From NCBI RefSeq assembly GCF_025698545.1, contig NC_068565.1, positions 496,001 to 560,000 on the forward strand: a DNA stretch of 64,000 nucleotides, given 5' to 3'. Within the stretch, counting starts at the first letter, position 1; every line of letters starts with the position of its first letter. This DNA comes from Gossypium raimondii. Its lineage: Eukaryota; Streptophyta; Magnoliopsida; Malvales; Malvaceae. Shown one piece after another: positions 49,657 through 60,189 of this stretch. The notes beneath the pieces were generated by a model. The model did not search any database. It had not been told where the DNA came from and was given only the letters and a program-made list of their open reading frames with translations. The position numbers were made by a program, and so were the translations under genes.

Positions 49657-52525
49657 GGTGTTACTCCTACTTGCTGCCATTGAATGATCTTCACTGTTCG
49701 GTCCGCCATTATTAACAGTTAGCTGAGTCATTGCTGCATTTGGAGGCCGAACTTGAAGGGCACGAACATTATTATCGATGTAATTTCCAGCCACTGTTGA
49801 TGTTGATGCTGCGTTATTAACACCTCGATGTAACAACAAACCATTCGAATAATAAGGATGATATGGCGGCCAAGTCGTGTCCGAGTTACGATTTCTAAAC
49901 ACGGTATTATTTCTATTGGCTGCTGGTACAAAAGCTTCATTGTTTAGTGCCCCATCGACGGTAGGTTGAAACCATGTATTCGAGTAATACTCGTAATTGG
50001 GCATCGGGGAAGTGGTCAATGGATACAGTTCGCTATCAGGTTGTCCAGCAAAACCCGTCATCGGATATGAAACGTTTGTTGCCTCCGAGGATGCTCCGGC
50101 ATCAAAAATTTGCGAGGAAGAACTAGTGTTGGTATTTTGATCACAACTTGCAATGTAGTTTTCGTTTTGACCCTTCCTTTGGGTCTTGTACACCTTGCAT
50201 AGAACACATGTATCAAGCTACAAAATGTAAAGTTAAATTTATTAGTAAATTAAAATAACAGTAACAACAATGGTGTATTTAAAGGTTAAATATGCTATTA
50301 GTCAAATACAAAAGAAGATCCAAAACAGCAGATAACCCAGGTGAAACCCAATAAAACATGAAAAAACAAACGAAACATGGGAAAAAAATAAAAGATAACA
50401 AAACAAAAACCTAGAAGCTTCACACAGACCCCTGCAAAATCAACAGACCCTAAACGGCAGAAAACTTCCCCTTGTTTCCGGTGAGTTTCTACTTTGTAAA
50501 AATTTTGAATTTAGTCATTATACTTTAATTTGATCAACTTTAGTCCCTATAATTAATTAATTAAAAGTAATCATTTGGTAAGGACTGAAATTTCAAAATC
50601 TTAAAAGTATAGGGACTAAAATTAATCGAGTTAAAATATAAAGACTAAATTCACATATATTACAAACTAGAGGAACTAATAACATAATTTAACCTATATT
50701 TAAACAACTTTTTAACATTCAAAGACAACATACTGCTAATTAAAATGTAAAATCATGATAAATTTTAATAAACAGTAAATGTTTCACTAAATAAATTCTT
50801 ACCATTCTTTGTAATAATAATTAAATAAAAGTAAAATTACAAAAAATATGTAAATTAATATTTCTAGAATCAATATTAAATTGACACAATGTACAAATAT
50901 TAAGGGTTAAAATTATTATTATGCTAATTTTAAAAGCTATCAAGCTATACTCCATTAGTAATTTAACCTTTGTAACAAAAAAGAAAATTTGAATAGTTAA
51001 GTCATGTTTTGTAATTTTCATAATTGTATGACCAATTTTTACTATTAAATAAATTTTATTTGATAATACAAACTAGAGACATATTAGATTATTAATTAAT
51101 AATCATATATTATATATAAATATTTGAAAAATTGAAAAAAAATATTAAAATTAAATTTGAAAGAATTTACCGTCATGCCATCCTGGGGTTTGTTTTGGGG
51201 TTTAATCAGGCTAGGATCAACTTTGTATTCATGCATTTTCCATTCAGTTTTGTGACCAGAAGGATGTCGGCCGGTGTGAAATTCAAGTGTCTTTTTGGAG
51301 CCTATAGGTTTCAGACCGCCTTCAGGGATGCTTTTATCCATTCCGGTCGGCTTCCAAAAGCCATTCTCTGTCGAACGATCTGGCCTTCCTCCGTTTGGGT
51401 ATTTTTTTCTCCTCGACGTGAAGAAATACCATTCGCTTTCTCCATTTGGTTCGTAGGACTCTAAGAGAAATATTATAAAACTTAAATTAAAAAATATAAT
51501 AAATATTTAAATAAATATAGAATAATTTTAATTTTATATCTAAATTTGAGTAAGTTGGGTCCAAGCAACTGCTCCTGGTTGCAAGTCAAAGTTAAAAATT
51601 ATTTATTAAAAAGGATAATGTAACATTTAATCCCTGAGTTTTAGAATTGTTTTCAATTTGATCCCTGCACTTTTACCTAAAAAAACTAATACGAATATAA
51701 TAGGAATAATTAAGGTTTAGTTAGGTTACCAGTGAGTTTGGCAGGTTCTGTTCCATAGAGATCAACCTCCCAAATAAGGTTAGAAGGTAAAAGTTCATTG
51801 TTAACCTTCTTCAACAAGTAATACTGAATCAATTCCTCGTCGGTAGGGACGAATCGGACTCCAGGAGGAAACGATTGGATATAGTCTTTAACTTCAGCAA
51901 CGGTTCGGCCGCCGTGAGAAGCAGTTGAGGAATTCAGCATGTTGTTTCGGTTATTGGCATTCTCCGCTGTTGTGACGGTTTCACCTCCTTCAAAAGCGGT
52001 GGTCTCGATGTTCGAAGCAACCGTGGAACTTAGAACATTGATTTGATCATAAATATTTTCCTCCTGCGTGAAGAACTGACCACCTTCAAAAGCTGTGACG
52101 TCGATGTTCGAAGCAACTGTAGAATTTAGAACGCTATTTAGGTTATAAATATCTTCCTCCTGCGTGAAGAATTGACCAACTTCATAAGCGGTGGCGCCGC
52201 CATCCGCAGCAGCAAAGCAACTTAGCGTGCTGTTTTGATTAAAAACATCTTCCATCATTGTCGCGAATTCGCTGTCTTCATAAGCGATGGCACCACCATC
52301 CGTAGCAGCTGAGTAAATTAGTATGTTGTTATAATCCTCATTCTCCGTTGTTGTGACGATTTCACCTCCTTCAAGAACGGTGGCGCCCATGTTCGAAGCA
52401 ATTAAGGGATTTGAAATATCGTTTTGGTTTTCAATATTTGCTGCCATTGTGACAACTTGATGGCCTTCAGACGCGGTGGCGCCGCCGTTAGCGGCAGCTG
52501 AGAAATTTTGCTCTTTGTTTTGCAT
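49573..52525 (-). CDS. NAC-domain transcription factor with repeat-built N-terminal extension and PABP-like tail, 3 exons
   Basis: Exons 51730-52525, 51171-51460 and 49573-50217 give 1731 nt and 576 residues. The NAC domain begins only at about residue 220: A PPGVRFVPTDEELIQYYLLK; B NLIWEVDLYGTEP; C EWYFFTSRRKKYPNGGRPDR with GFWKPTG; D KKTLEFHTGRHPSGHKTEWKMHEY; E VLCKVYK. Exon borders are at the usual NAC positions. The first 219 residues hold six tandem 31-32-residue units (9-199) related by an ATAFEGG...TxxEN...NxxL pattern. NAC proteins normally start with the domain. The region after the domain is rich in Asn, Ser and Tyr, as in NAC activation regions. The last 27 residues (SRGRGEAQRGSRRGG to MLPRG) match a PABP linker and run into PABP debris. 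A later Met at 194 is an alternative start. Nuclear DNA binding is expected; targets are unknown. Confidence 0.85.
51929..52501 (-). repeat. Six tandem coding repeats of about 96 bp in NAC exon 1
   Basis: Units cover residues 9-40, 41-71, 72-103, 104-135, 136-167 and 168-199 of the NAC protein. Units 4 and 5 are the most alike (both with GQFFTQEE), and units 5 and 6 share TVASNI and TAFEGG. The reading frame is kept in all units, one of which lost a codon. The units are acidic, Asn-rich and likely disordered. Confidence 0.88.
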
Positions 52526-53264
52526 ATTTGAGGAAAATACGATGGTACGGTAAGGAGCGATAAAATAGTACTAATTTTGGTTATCTGGGAAAAATTTTAA
52601 GCTTTCTATATTTAAATAAACAAATATTAACAAAATCAGACTTGTAGTAGGGTTAGATATAGAAATTTTAGGAACAAAAATTAAATTATTTAAAAATAAT
52701 ATATTTTAATAAAAATTAATGGTAGAAAAATAGTTTAAATAAACTTTTATAGACACTTCCGAAGCCTCTTTCAAACTTGATTATGTATTTTTTTTAATTT
52801 ATAAGTACAAAATTTAATTATTTAAATCCCATTATTATTTTTTAAATATCCTTCTAAAGTTAATTAAAAAACTGTCTTCATTAAAAATTTTGGTTATCTG
52901 ATTTTTTTCGACCATTAAGATCATATATTAATATAAATATTTATTATTTATATAAAATATTAATTTTTTGTATAATAAATATTAATTCTTTAATAAAAAT
53001 TTATAAAATTAGAGCTCAAGTTGAAGTGAATTTTTTATTTAGGAGGAATCCCTATAACACTAGGAGAGAATTTTTATTTATTTATTTAGGATGAATCCCT
53101 ATAATACTAGGAGATAATATACATTAGAGACCAACAAAATGGGAGAGAATTTTTAGGAATAAAAATAATATTATTTTAATTACCAAAAAATATTATTATT
53201 TTTAAAGAATAATTTTTAAATTTTAAAAAATAATGAGATATTGTATGGACCCGCTCCTATAGGA
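52526..53264. other. Promoter side of NAC gene, AT-rich
   Basis: Very AT-rich DNA with no gene. The phrase around 'aggaggaatccctataacactaggagagaattttta' is repeated once at 53041-53120. Confidence 0.5.
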
Positions 53265-53410
53265 ATCGGCTGAGACTATTATGCATCGCCTATTGACATA
53301 TTGTATGGAACGAAAAGCATGGCACCGACAATATTAGGCGTGATAACAACGGGTAGACCATGTCCCGGTGGATAGCGATAGACTCGTCCTTGAGGTAACG
53401 TTTTTCGTTT
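53265..53410 (-). pseudogene. Poly(A)-binding protein fragment, copy 2
   Basis: On the minus strand one open frame reads LPQGRVYRYPPGHGLP, then PNIVGAMLFVPYNMSIGDA and a stop, followed by SQPIPI. This is the plant PABP linker (RGRVYRYPPGR...GGMLSVPYDMG..MRDA...QPMPI), better kept than copy 1 but shorter. It is in the same orientation as copy 1, 3.8 kb away, with the NAC gene between. Shared non-PABP details (ATATTGTCGG, the SQPIPI with CTATA afterwards) indicate the two copies arose from one fragment. Confidence 0.85.
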
Positions 53411-53782
53411 AAGTGAACCATAGGATGAAGTATTAACGAATCAAAGATGTCATAAAATTCGAGCGATGATACAAACCAGCTGCTGTATTGACAGAACTGT
53501 TGCTGTCATAACAAAAGGAACTATTATCATATGCTACTTGGACTCGAGTAGCGACAATTTTAATCAACTTATAGCTCGAGATGCTTTCTTCGGAGACGAA
53601 AGCACAAAAAACTCCGATCCTTTACTCATTCCACTAAGGTCTCACATAATATGTTATATGCATACGCTTTAGCCACATGATTGCTAGAACTAATCGAACT
53701 TAACCAAGTACGATAACCGATCTAGCATGACGAATGGTAATATATTGAGAATAACCCCTTAAGCTTTCCATTGGATATGCTC
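53411..53782. other. Unassigned, GC-richer gap between two gene fragments
   Basis: On the minus strand a short frame contains VATRVQVAYDNSSFCYDSNS and then NTAAGLYHR before a stop near 53432. I do not recognise it. It could be a remnant of another exon carried with the neighbouring PABP and LRR fragments. Confidence 0.35.
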
Positions 53783-53958
53783 TCATCCAAATTTGAGAAC
53801 ACCATTAGTAGTAGTAGATGATGAAGAAGAACCAGAACCAGTAGATTCTTTTTTCTCAGATTCTTCAATGGAATTCGAATTATATCCATTTTCCCCTTCC
53901 ATACAAGGAAACCATTTGAAAGACTCTTTCCTCTCATAACTCAATTTTCTCGAGAAAA
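53783..53958 (-). pseudogene. Truncated duplicate of the 3' end of the proline-rich LRR gene
   Basis: On the minus strand it reads ESFKWFPCMEGENGYNSNS, then EESEKKESTGSGSSSS and NGVLK before a stop. This is a diverged copy of the last about 55 residues of the intact gene at 54581-56086 (ESFKWIPCMAGKNGFHSNST...). The match also covers the preceding 'ttttctcgagaaaa' and stops abruptly at about 53960, next to a MITE. The rest of the duplicate gene is missing. Confidence 0.88.
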
Positions 53959-53965
53959 AATTACC

Positions 53966-54560
53966 GGTTAAAATATGCCATCAGTCCCTATACTCTTCCA
54001 AAATTTTATATTTAGTCTCTAGATTTTTATTTTTAGGAATTTAATCTCTCTGCTTTTTAAATTTCAAATTTCAAGGTCAATTGTTAAAGCTATTAAAATT
54101 ATTGATGTGATATTTTGAAATAAAAAAAATCTTAGTAATCACATAATTAAAAAAATAACATAATGAACACAGGCGACGGTAGGAGCTTGTAGGAGCCCTG
54201 ACTCGTTAAATTAGAAATTTAAATTTTGGCCATTAGTACATAGTAAAATTACACTTTGACCTTTTAAAAATGATAAAATTTTAATTTAGTCATTTAAAAA
54301 ATCATGAAGATATAAGCTATTAAAATTGTGAAATTCTATTTTAGCTCATAAAATTACACAACTTAATTTCGCCCCCAAAAAAAGATTTTGGCTTCACTCC
54401 TTCTAATGAATCTGAATCTAATAAAATAATTTTAACAGTATTAACAATTGGTCATGGATTTTTTAATCTGAAAATAGAGAGATTGAATTTCTGAAAATAA
54501 AAGTAAAATGACTAAATTTTAAATTAGGAAAGAGTACAGGGACTTATAACATATTTAACC
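53966..54560. mobile_element. MITE family C, copy 3, split by a nested MITE
   Basis: It starts GGTTAAAATATGCCATCAGT and ends ACTTATAACATATTTAACC, inverted repeats as in 23945-24312. Its length above the usual 370 bp is due to the family-D insertion at 54170-54404. It sits between the LRR gene stop (54581) and the truncated duplicate. Confidence 0.8.
54170..54404. mobile_element. Mutator-like MITE family D, copy 2, nested in family C
   Basis: It starts near AGGCGACGGTAGGAG and ends GGCTTCACTCCT, as in 27118-27378. The flanks share TAATGAA (54161-54167 and 54405-54411), a partly eroded 9-bp target duplication. Confidence 0.7.
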
Positions 54561-54580
54561 TTATTATATTTTCGTTTTGT

Positions 54581-56086
54581 TCATAACCGATGAGGTTTAA
54601 GAACACCATAAGTAGTAGCTGACGGCGAAGAAGAACTAGAACCAGTAGATTCTTTTTTCTCAGATTCTTCAGTGGAATTTGAATGAAACCCATTTTTCCC
54701 TGCCATACAAGGAATCCATTTGAAAGATTCTGTTCTATCACAAATCAGTTTTCTCGAGAAAAACATAGCACAATCGGCTTTTGATCGTTGCTCCGGCAAA
54801 TCCAAGATACAGTTGTTCTTAACGTTGAGCTTCTTCTTCATTACCAAATCCCGGCATGCCGGTCCGACTTGGGTGAAATAATTACTCGACAAAGACAAGT
54901 TTTGAAGATTCGATAACCGGCAAACGATTTCCGGTACTTCGCCGTAAAATTCATTGCCGGCTAAATTGAGTTGCTCCATCTTTTTCAAACAACCGAACGA
55001 ATGTGGTATCGGCCCGGTTAGTTTATTCATTCCGACGTCAAAAACGGTGGCGTTTTGTAAGTAGCCGATCTCGTACGGTAAACAACCAGTGAGTTCGTTG
55101 TTGAGGAATAGTACTTCGAGGAGGTTTTTAGCTTTGCCAATACTTGGCGGGATCCGACCGGTGAACTTGTTGTTTGCAAATGTTATGTATAACGCCGGTG
55201 TATCGCCTAAATTTTCCGGTAGACGTTGCCTGAAATTGTTGTTGTTGATGAAGAGAACGTCGAGGTCTAATTTGAAAACTGTCGCCGGAACGACGCCTTT
55301 GATTCGGTTGAACCTTATATCGAGGAAAGTTAATTGTGTGGCACGGAGGACTTCCATCGGGAAATCGTCGGTGATCTTGTTGTTACTGAGATCAAGTTCG
55401 TAGAGGTATTTGATTTTGGACGTTCCGATGAACGGAACGGTGCCGGTGAAGTTGTTGGAATTGGCATGGAAAATGGCTAAATCTGTTAATCCGTCGATGA
55501 AATCGTGGAGTGGAAGGGAACCATTGATGCCGGAGAGCTTAGCGCCGTTGAAATCGACGGCGGCGACTGCTTTTTTTTTCACGTCCGGTCGCACATCACA
55601 ATTGAAGCCTTTGTATTTGCAAACGTTGGGACCGTTCCATGTTTTTGTGTATCTTTTGCCATTTTCGTCTGGTTTGATTAGCTTCTTGAACTTTTGGATT
55701 ACTCCATAAGATGTTGCGAGCAGTTCGTTTTCGAAGCAGAGGTTGCTGCTCCGGTAACCACATTTCGACGGTGGTCTTGGCGGTGGTTTTGGTGTTGGTG
55801 GTGGTGGTGGTGGTGGTGGTGGTGGTGGTGGTGGTGGTGGTGGTGGTGGTGGTGGTGGAGATGCTGGAGGTGGACATTCAGGTTCAGGTGGCGGAGGAGG
55901 ACAATCTTCAGGCGACGGAGCAGGAGCTTCACCGCCGCCGCCGCCGATAATGATCTCTAACGTTTCCCTGTTAGTCCCAATGAACGGATACAGACCACCA
56001 TCATCATTGTCACTAACCACCTCGTGAGACCAACAAGAACCAAAAATGGCGATCAAAACTAAAATCGAAAGAGAAAGATTACCCAT
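54581..56086 (-). CDS. Secreted proline-rich LRR protein (LRX-related, At4g06744/At3g19320 type), intronless
   Basis: One 501-residue frame. A signal peptide (1-20) is followed by an acidic/Gly stretch and a proline-rich region at about 55-106 that includes some 20 consecutive prolines. Then comes the LRX-type N-cap with conserved Cys (CGYRSSNLCFENELLA, TWNGPNVCKYKGFNC). About ten plant-type LRRs follow (165-430, for example NKFTGRIPPSIGKAKNLLEVL, and NKLTGPIPHSFGCL), with a C-cap of paired Cys and a Ser-rich tail. In true leucine-rich-repeat extensins the proline domain follows the LRRs; here it comes before them and lacks SPPPP extensin modules. It is expected in the cell wall, where LRX relatives bind RALF peptides; that is inference. 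A TTATATAA box lies about 41 bp upstream of the start. A truncated duplicate lies 600 bp downstream. Confidence 0.93.
   Translation of the reverse strand: MGNLSLSILVLIAIFGSCWSHEVVSDNDDGGLYPFIGTNRETLEIIIGGGGGEAPAPSPEDCPPPPPEPECPPPASPPPPPPPPPPPPPPPPPPPPPTPKPPPRPPSKCGYRSSNLCFENELLATSYGVIQKFKKLIKPDENGKRYTKTWNGPNVCKYKGFNCDVRPDVKKKAVAAVDFNGAKLSGINGSLPLHDFIDGLTDLAIFHANSNNFTGTVPFIGTSKIKYLYELDLSNNKITDDFPMEVLRATQLTFLDIRFNRIKGVVPATVFKLDLDVLFINNNNFRQRLPENLGDTPALYITFANNKFTGRIPPSIGKAKNLLEVLFLNNELTGCLPYEIGYLQNATVFDVGMNKLTGPIPHSFGCLKKMEQLNLAGNEFYGEVPEIVCRLSNLQNLSLSSNYFTQVGPACRDLVMKKKLNVKNNCILDLPEQRSKADCAMFFSRKLICDRTESFKWIPCMAGKNGFHSNSTEESEKKESTGSSSSSPSATTYGVLKPHRL
55795..55859 (-). repeat. (CCA)n coding microsatellite for the polyproline run
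   Basis: About 20 perfect CCA codons on the minus strand encode the polyproline block of the LRR protein. Length changes would keep the frame, so allelic length variation is likely. Confidence 0.9.
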
Positions 56087-59000
56087 TGTTTTTCTTTGAG
56101 AAATTGAGTGAAAGGCTATGGTGGATTATATAAGATTTAAAAAATGAGGGCAATAGGGGTTACCATAATTGAAGGGAAAGTCAAGGTTCACGACATGGTA
56201 CAAAGTTGGATCGTACTGTTTTTGTCTTGGAAAATGAAAGTTTTGTTAACAACTGCTTGCTTTGTTACTCGATTCCCTTTGCATAATTGCACCTTAATAA
56301 CTTCTTCTCATAATTTTTTTGTTTTTCTTAATTATTTTTAATTATAAGTTTAAAATTTTCTATTTTAGTCATTAATATTATCAAAATTTAATATTTGGAT
56401 TATTAATCACTGATAGTAGCTCTTTTTCATTAGTGTAATAATAAATATAGTCCTTAAATATTTCTGATTCTATCAATTTAACCTTAATCTTAAAAATTAA
56501 ATTTAATCCTCAACTTTACACCTACTATTACTTCTTAAAAATTCAAAATAAAAATTTATTTAAATATTTTTATAAAAGTACAAAAGATTGTATAAAATAC
56601 ATACAAATTTATAAATGAACGAGTATCCATTTTCTCTTTTTTCCTAACATAAAATTTATTTATTAAAATAAAACATTTAAAAAAAATCCACAAACAATAC
56701 TTGAACTAGATTCAAAATTTTCCTTTTTTTTAGTTTATTTTATAAATACTAAATTTTATTATACATCTAGCATTGCTTCTTAGTCATCGTCAAATTTGTC
56801 AAGCATTGGGCAACGCCTTCTCCCACAACCACAAGCACCAATAACCTTTACTCTAGACTACTTGATTTCCATATTCTCCATCATCGCACCATCGAACTAG
56901 GATTTGGTAGTGGAGTTGCTCTCATGGCCTTCCACCTACTGAGTTCATAAGACTTCATCCCCAAATCATGCTCGTCCTCAACTACGACCTCAAACGCAAC
57001 AATCCCATTCTAAGCAACAACCTAAAGCATTGATTCTCACCCTTTTTGACTTCAAGTTATAGCTTTTGACTCAACTTGAATATGGTGATCGTTAATGTTG
57101 AAAAAAGGAAAATTTTGAACTTGCATAAGTCATCTTCGTGGTTTTTCCCTTAAATTGTTTTATTAATAGTATTATTTTATATATATAATTATTATTTAAT
57201 AAATAAATTTCATGTTAGAAAATGAGTAAAATAACATATTCATTTATTTACAACTATTTTGTATGTATGTTATTGAATAAGAAATTTTAAATAATTTTTA
57301 TATTTTTAAAGTTTTAAAGTTTTCAAGAATCAAGACTAAATTGACAAAATCGTGTAAAGTTGAGGGTTAGATTTTCATATTTAGAACTAAATTGATAGAA
57401 TCTATAAACATTGGAGGGCTAAAATTGTTATTATGCCCATAAAAAGCCATCGTTAGTGATTTTAATAGAGAAGTTATCAAAATATTAAATTTCAATAACG
57501 TTGGGGACTAAAATATAAAATTTTAAACCTAAGTGACCAAAGCAAGAACACATTAATAACTGGGTGATTATTTATTAAAGTACCAGTCTCGAGTTTAATC
57601 TGTACAAAAAGATCTTATTTAAAAGGATTTGGATAAAAGTATTAGTTTAATTGGCATAGTTGACATTACAACAACTTAGAGACTCTAGTTAGCATCAATC
57701 TCGAGTACAATCTTTACGAAGAGATCTATTTGATATTTGAAAGGACTTGAATAAAAATATTAATTCAATTGGTATCATTAATGTTGTGAAAATTTAGATG
57801 AATTTAAACACCAAATATCTTTCACTTTAGCAATAGGGGGATTGTGGGTAATTTAAGCAAATATGAACCCAAAAATTTGGTTTAAATAAAAAGGGTGAAA
57901 GTGCCTATGAAGTCCCTCCATTAAAGGGATTTCATCAAATTAGTCACTCTACTATTAAATGCATCAATTTGATATTTGTTCTAAAAGAAAAATTAAATAA
58001 TGTCAAAACCTAACAAAGTTAACATTTATAGATGAAAAACTCAAATGAAAACATTTTATTTTCATTTGCAATCTCCTAGCAAAAAAAATCATTTGCAGTC
58101 GAATAAAAAAGTTACAAAATATAACTTAGTTAAACTTGTTCGTAGATTGGATCAAAACTCAAAATCTAAGAAAAAAACGTTGACCAAATTAAAGATTTAC
58201 TCTATGTATTTAAAAAATTAGAAATTAAGCCCTTCAACAGTTTTGATTTAAAATTGTCAGTCCAGACATTAAAACCGTAAATATTTTTTGTAAAAATTTG
58301 TCAAATTAGCATATTAATTGAGCTGCCCATGTATGATCTGTTGATGGAAAATAAACATGATGGCAAATTTTAACAGTGACTATAAATCATGTCGACGGTT
58401 GAATTAAAATTTTTAAATTAAAAAGTAATATGATTAAATTTTTAACTTTTAAATTACAGAGAAAATCTCGAATTCTATAAAAAATATAAAAACTAATAAA
58501 GTGTTTTAATCAAATGAAATCTATATCTATCCAATCAAGTAGCTTGAAATGTCACACTAATTGCTTTTTTTAAGAATAATATCCAACTAGCTGAAGACAA
58601 CTTAAAAAAACCCTTTTTAAAAAGTTATTTTAGAAGAAAAATACCAAGATGGGGACAAAACACAACGTTGTCGTTTTGCATGGAATAGTAGCCAAGCCAG
58701 TTAAGAGTAGGTTCACATGCATAACAAAACCAAAAGGAAAAAAATCAAATCCACTTTGCTTTTAGAAATTTCAAAATGGGCCCTATACTTTTTAACCCTT
58801 TGCAACCTAAGCCTATCTCTTTTGAATGGTGGCAGAGTAGCTGGTCGTGTAGAGATGGGCCAACGCCGACGGTTTTGTTTGTTTTATTGCTATTCATCGG
58901 CGTCTTGGGGGTCAAGTTTTGCTCTCATGAGCCCCAAATTGCCATGTGCATTTCGGCATCTATAATGTCTATGTCATATTACGCTAAAAAAATATCGAGT

Positions 59001-60039
59001 ACGGAAGTCGATTTGAGTAGTGGTATTATTTGAAATTTTTTATTAAAATTTGGGTTCAAGTATCATGGAAGTTATTATATTAGTAAATAAATAGTATTTT
59101 ATCTTTTTTTTAATAAATAAGTAAATTAATTTATGTGCATTAGAAAAAAAAGTAATTTATTTTTTTCTATTAAATACTAATATTTAATATTAAAAATAAA
59201 TAAATTTTTTTAATAGAATGGCGTATAAAGAATAATTAAAAAAGTTTTATATAAGGGGAAATGGACAGTACCAAATTCTTTTCCTTGTTCCCGGTCCAGC
59301 AGGAAATTGACGTGCTAACCTTCCTTTGACATGACAGACACGGGCAATTATGTGTTTAGGCGTGTAGCAAAGCGGATACCCTAAAACTATTCTATTTGAC
59401 CGGTTCAAAAGCCCAATTGCACATTTTATTTCAAATATTTTATATTATGAATCAGTGTATGGATTAAGTTATTTGTTTAAGTTTAAAAATTTGTCTAAAT
59501 TTTGAAAAGATTTAAGTAAAAACATTTAAAATATGAGTCGGATTTAAGCTTAAGAATTCAAGATTTAAGCTCAACCCAAACTAACTATTTTAAGTTTATA
59601 ATGTTTTATATTATATTATTTTTACATATTATGTAATTTATAACATATAAAAATAAAATCTATAGTAATATATAATATTATTGTAATGTAAATATTAAAA
59701 AGTGTTAAGATAACTATATGTAAAATTTTAATAAATAAAAATATATAAATTTTTAAATATTGAATTAAAATAATATAAATGTATATATATGTTTAAATAA
59801 TATGGGTGGTCTTAAGATAGGTTTGAATTAGTTATTTACAAATATGAATAGACTTTGATAAAAATTTAAGCTTATATTTCGGGTTAGATTAGGCTTGGGT
59901 AAGCATAAAGTATGCTAATATCATACTTAGGTCCAGCTCGAACCTAGTTTGGCCCGTGAATACCTCTAGTTGCAAGCTATTCGAGTTTGACTTTAAAAAA
60001 ATTCAATTCGATAGTTGTCAAGTTGAACGTGAGATATTA
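56087..60039. other. Gene-poor intergenic region
   Basis: The LRR gene promoter occupies the first few hundred bases. Decayed repeats and AT-rich DNA fill the rest. 56760-57060 and 58780-58970 are less AT-rich; the latter has an 85-codon frame at 58776-59033 with one hydrophobic stretch, but I see no family, intron pattern or promoter that would make it a gene. Confidence 0.45.
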
Positions 60040-60189
60040 GGGTGAGTTTGGATGGACGGTGTGTTTACTTGCGGTTAGTGTAAAAACAGCGGTGGCGGTG
60101 AAATTAGACACTGTAGCGATACTATAGCGTGAGACAAAAAGTAAACTAAACGCACCACACCGCACCCAATCACCCATCCAAACCCACCC
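60040..60189. mobile_element. Tourist-like (PIF/Harbinger) MITE, copy 2
   Basis: It has the same length (150 bp) and ends as 45068-45217, with TTA on both sides (60037-60039 and 60190-60192). The two copies agree at nearly all positions, including the inner CTGTAGCGATACT, pointing to recent activity of the family. Confidence 0.88.

Noticed and set aside
55694-55960. Frames with long Trp, Val, Thr and His runs on both strands
   Set aside because: They are the other readings of the CCA/GGT microsatellite in the LRR gene.
58776-59033. 85-codon frame starting MGPILFNPLQPKPISF with one hydrophobic segment
   Set aside because: No recognised family, promoter, intron or conserved motif. It may be a gene relic but cannot be supported.
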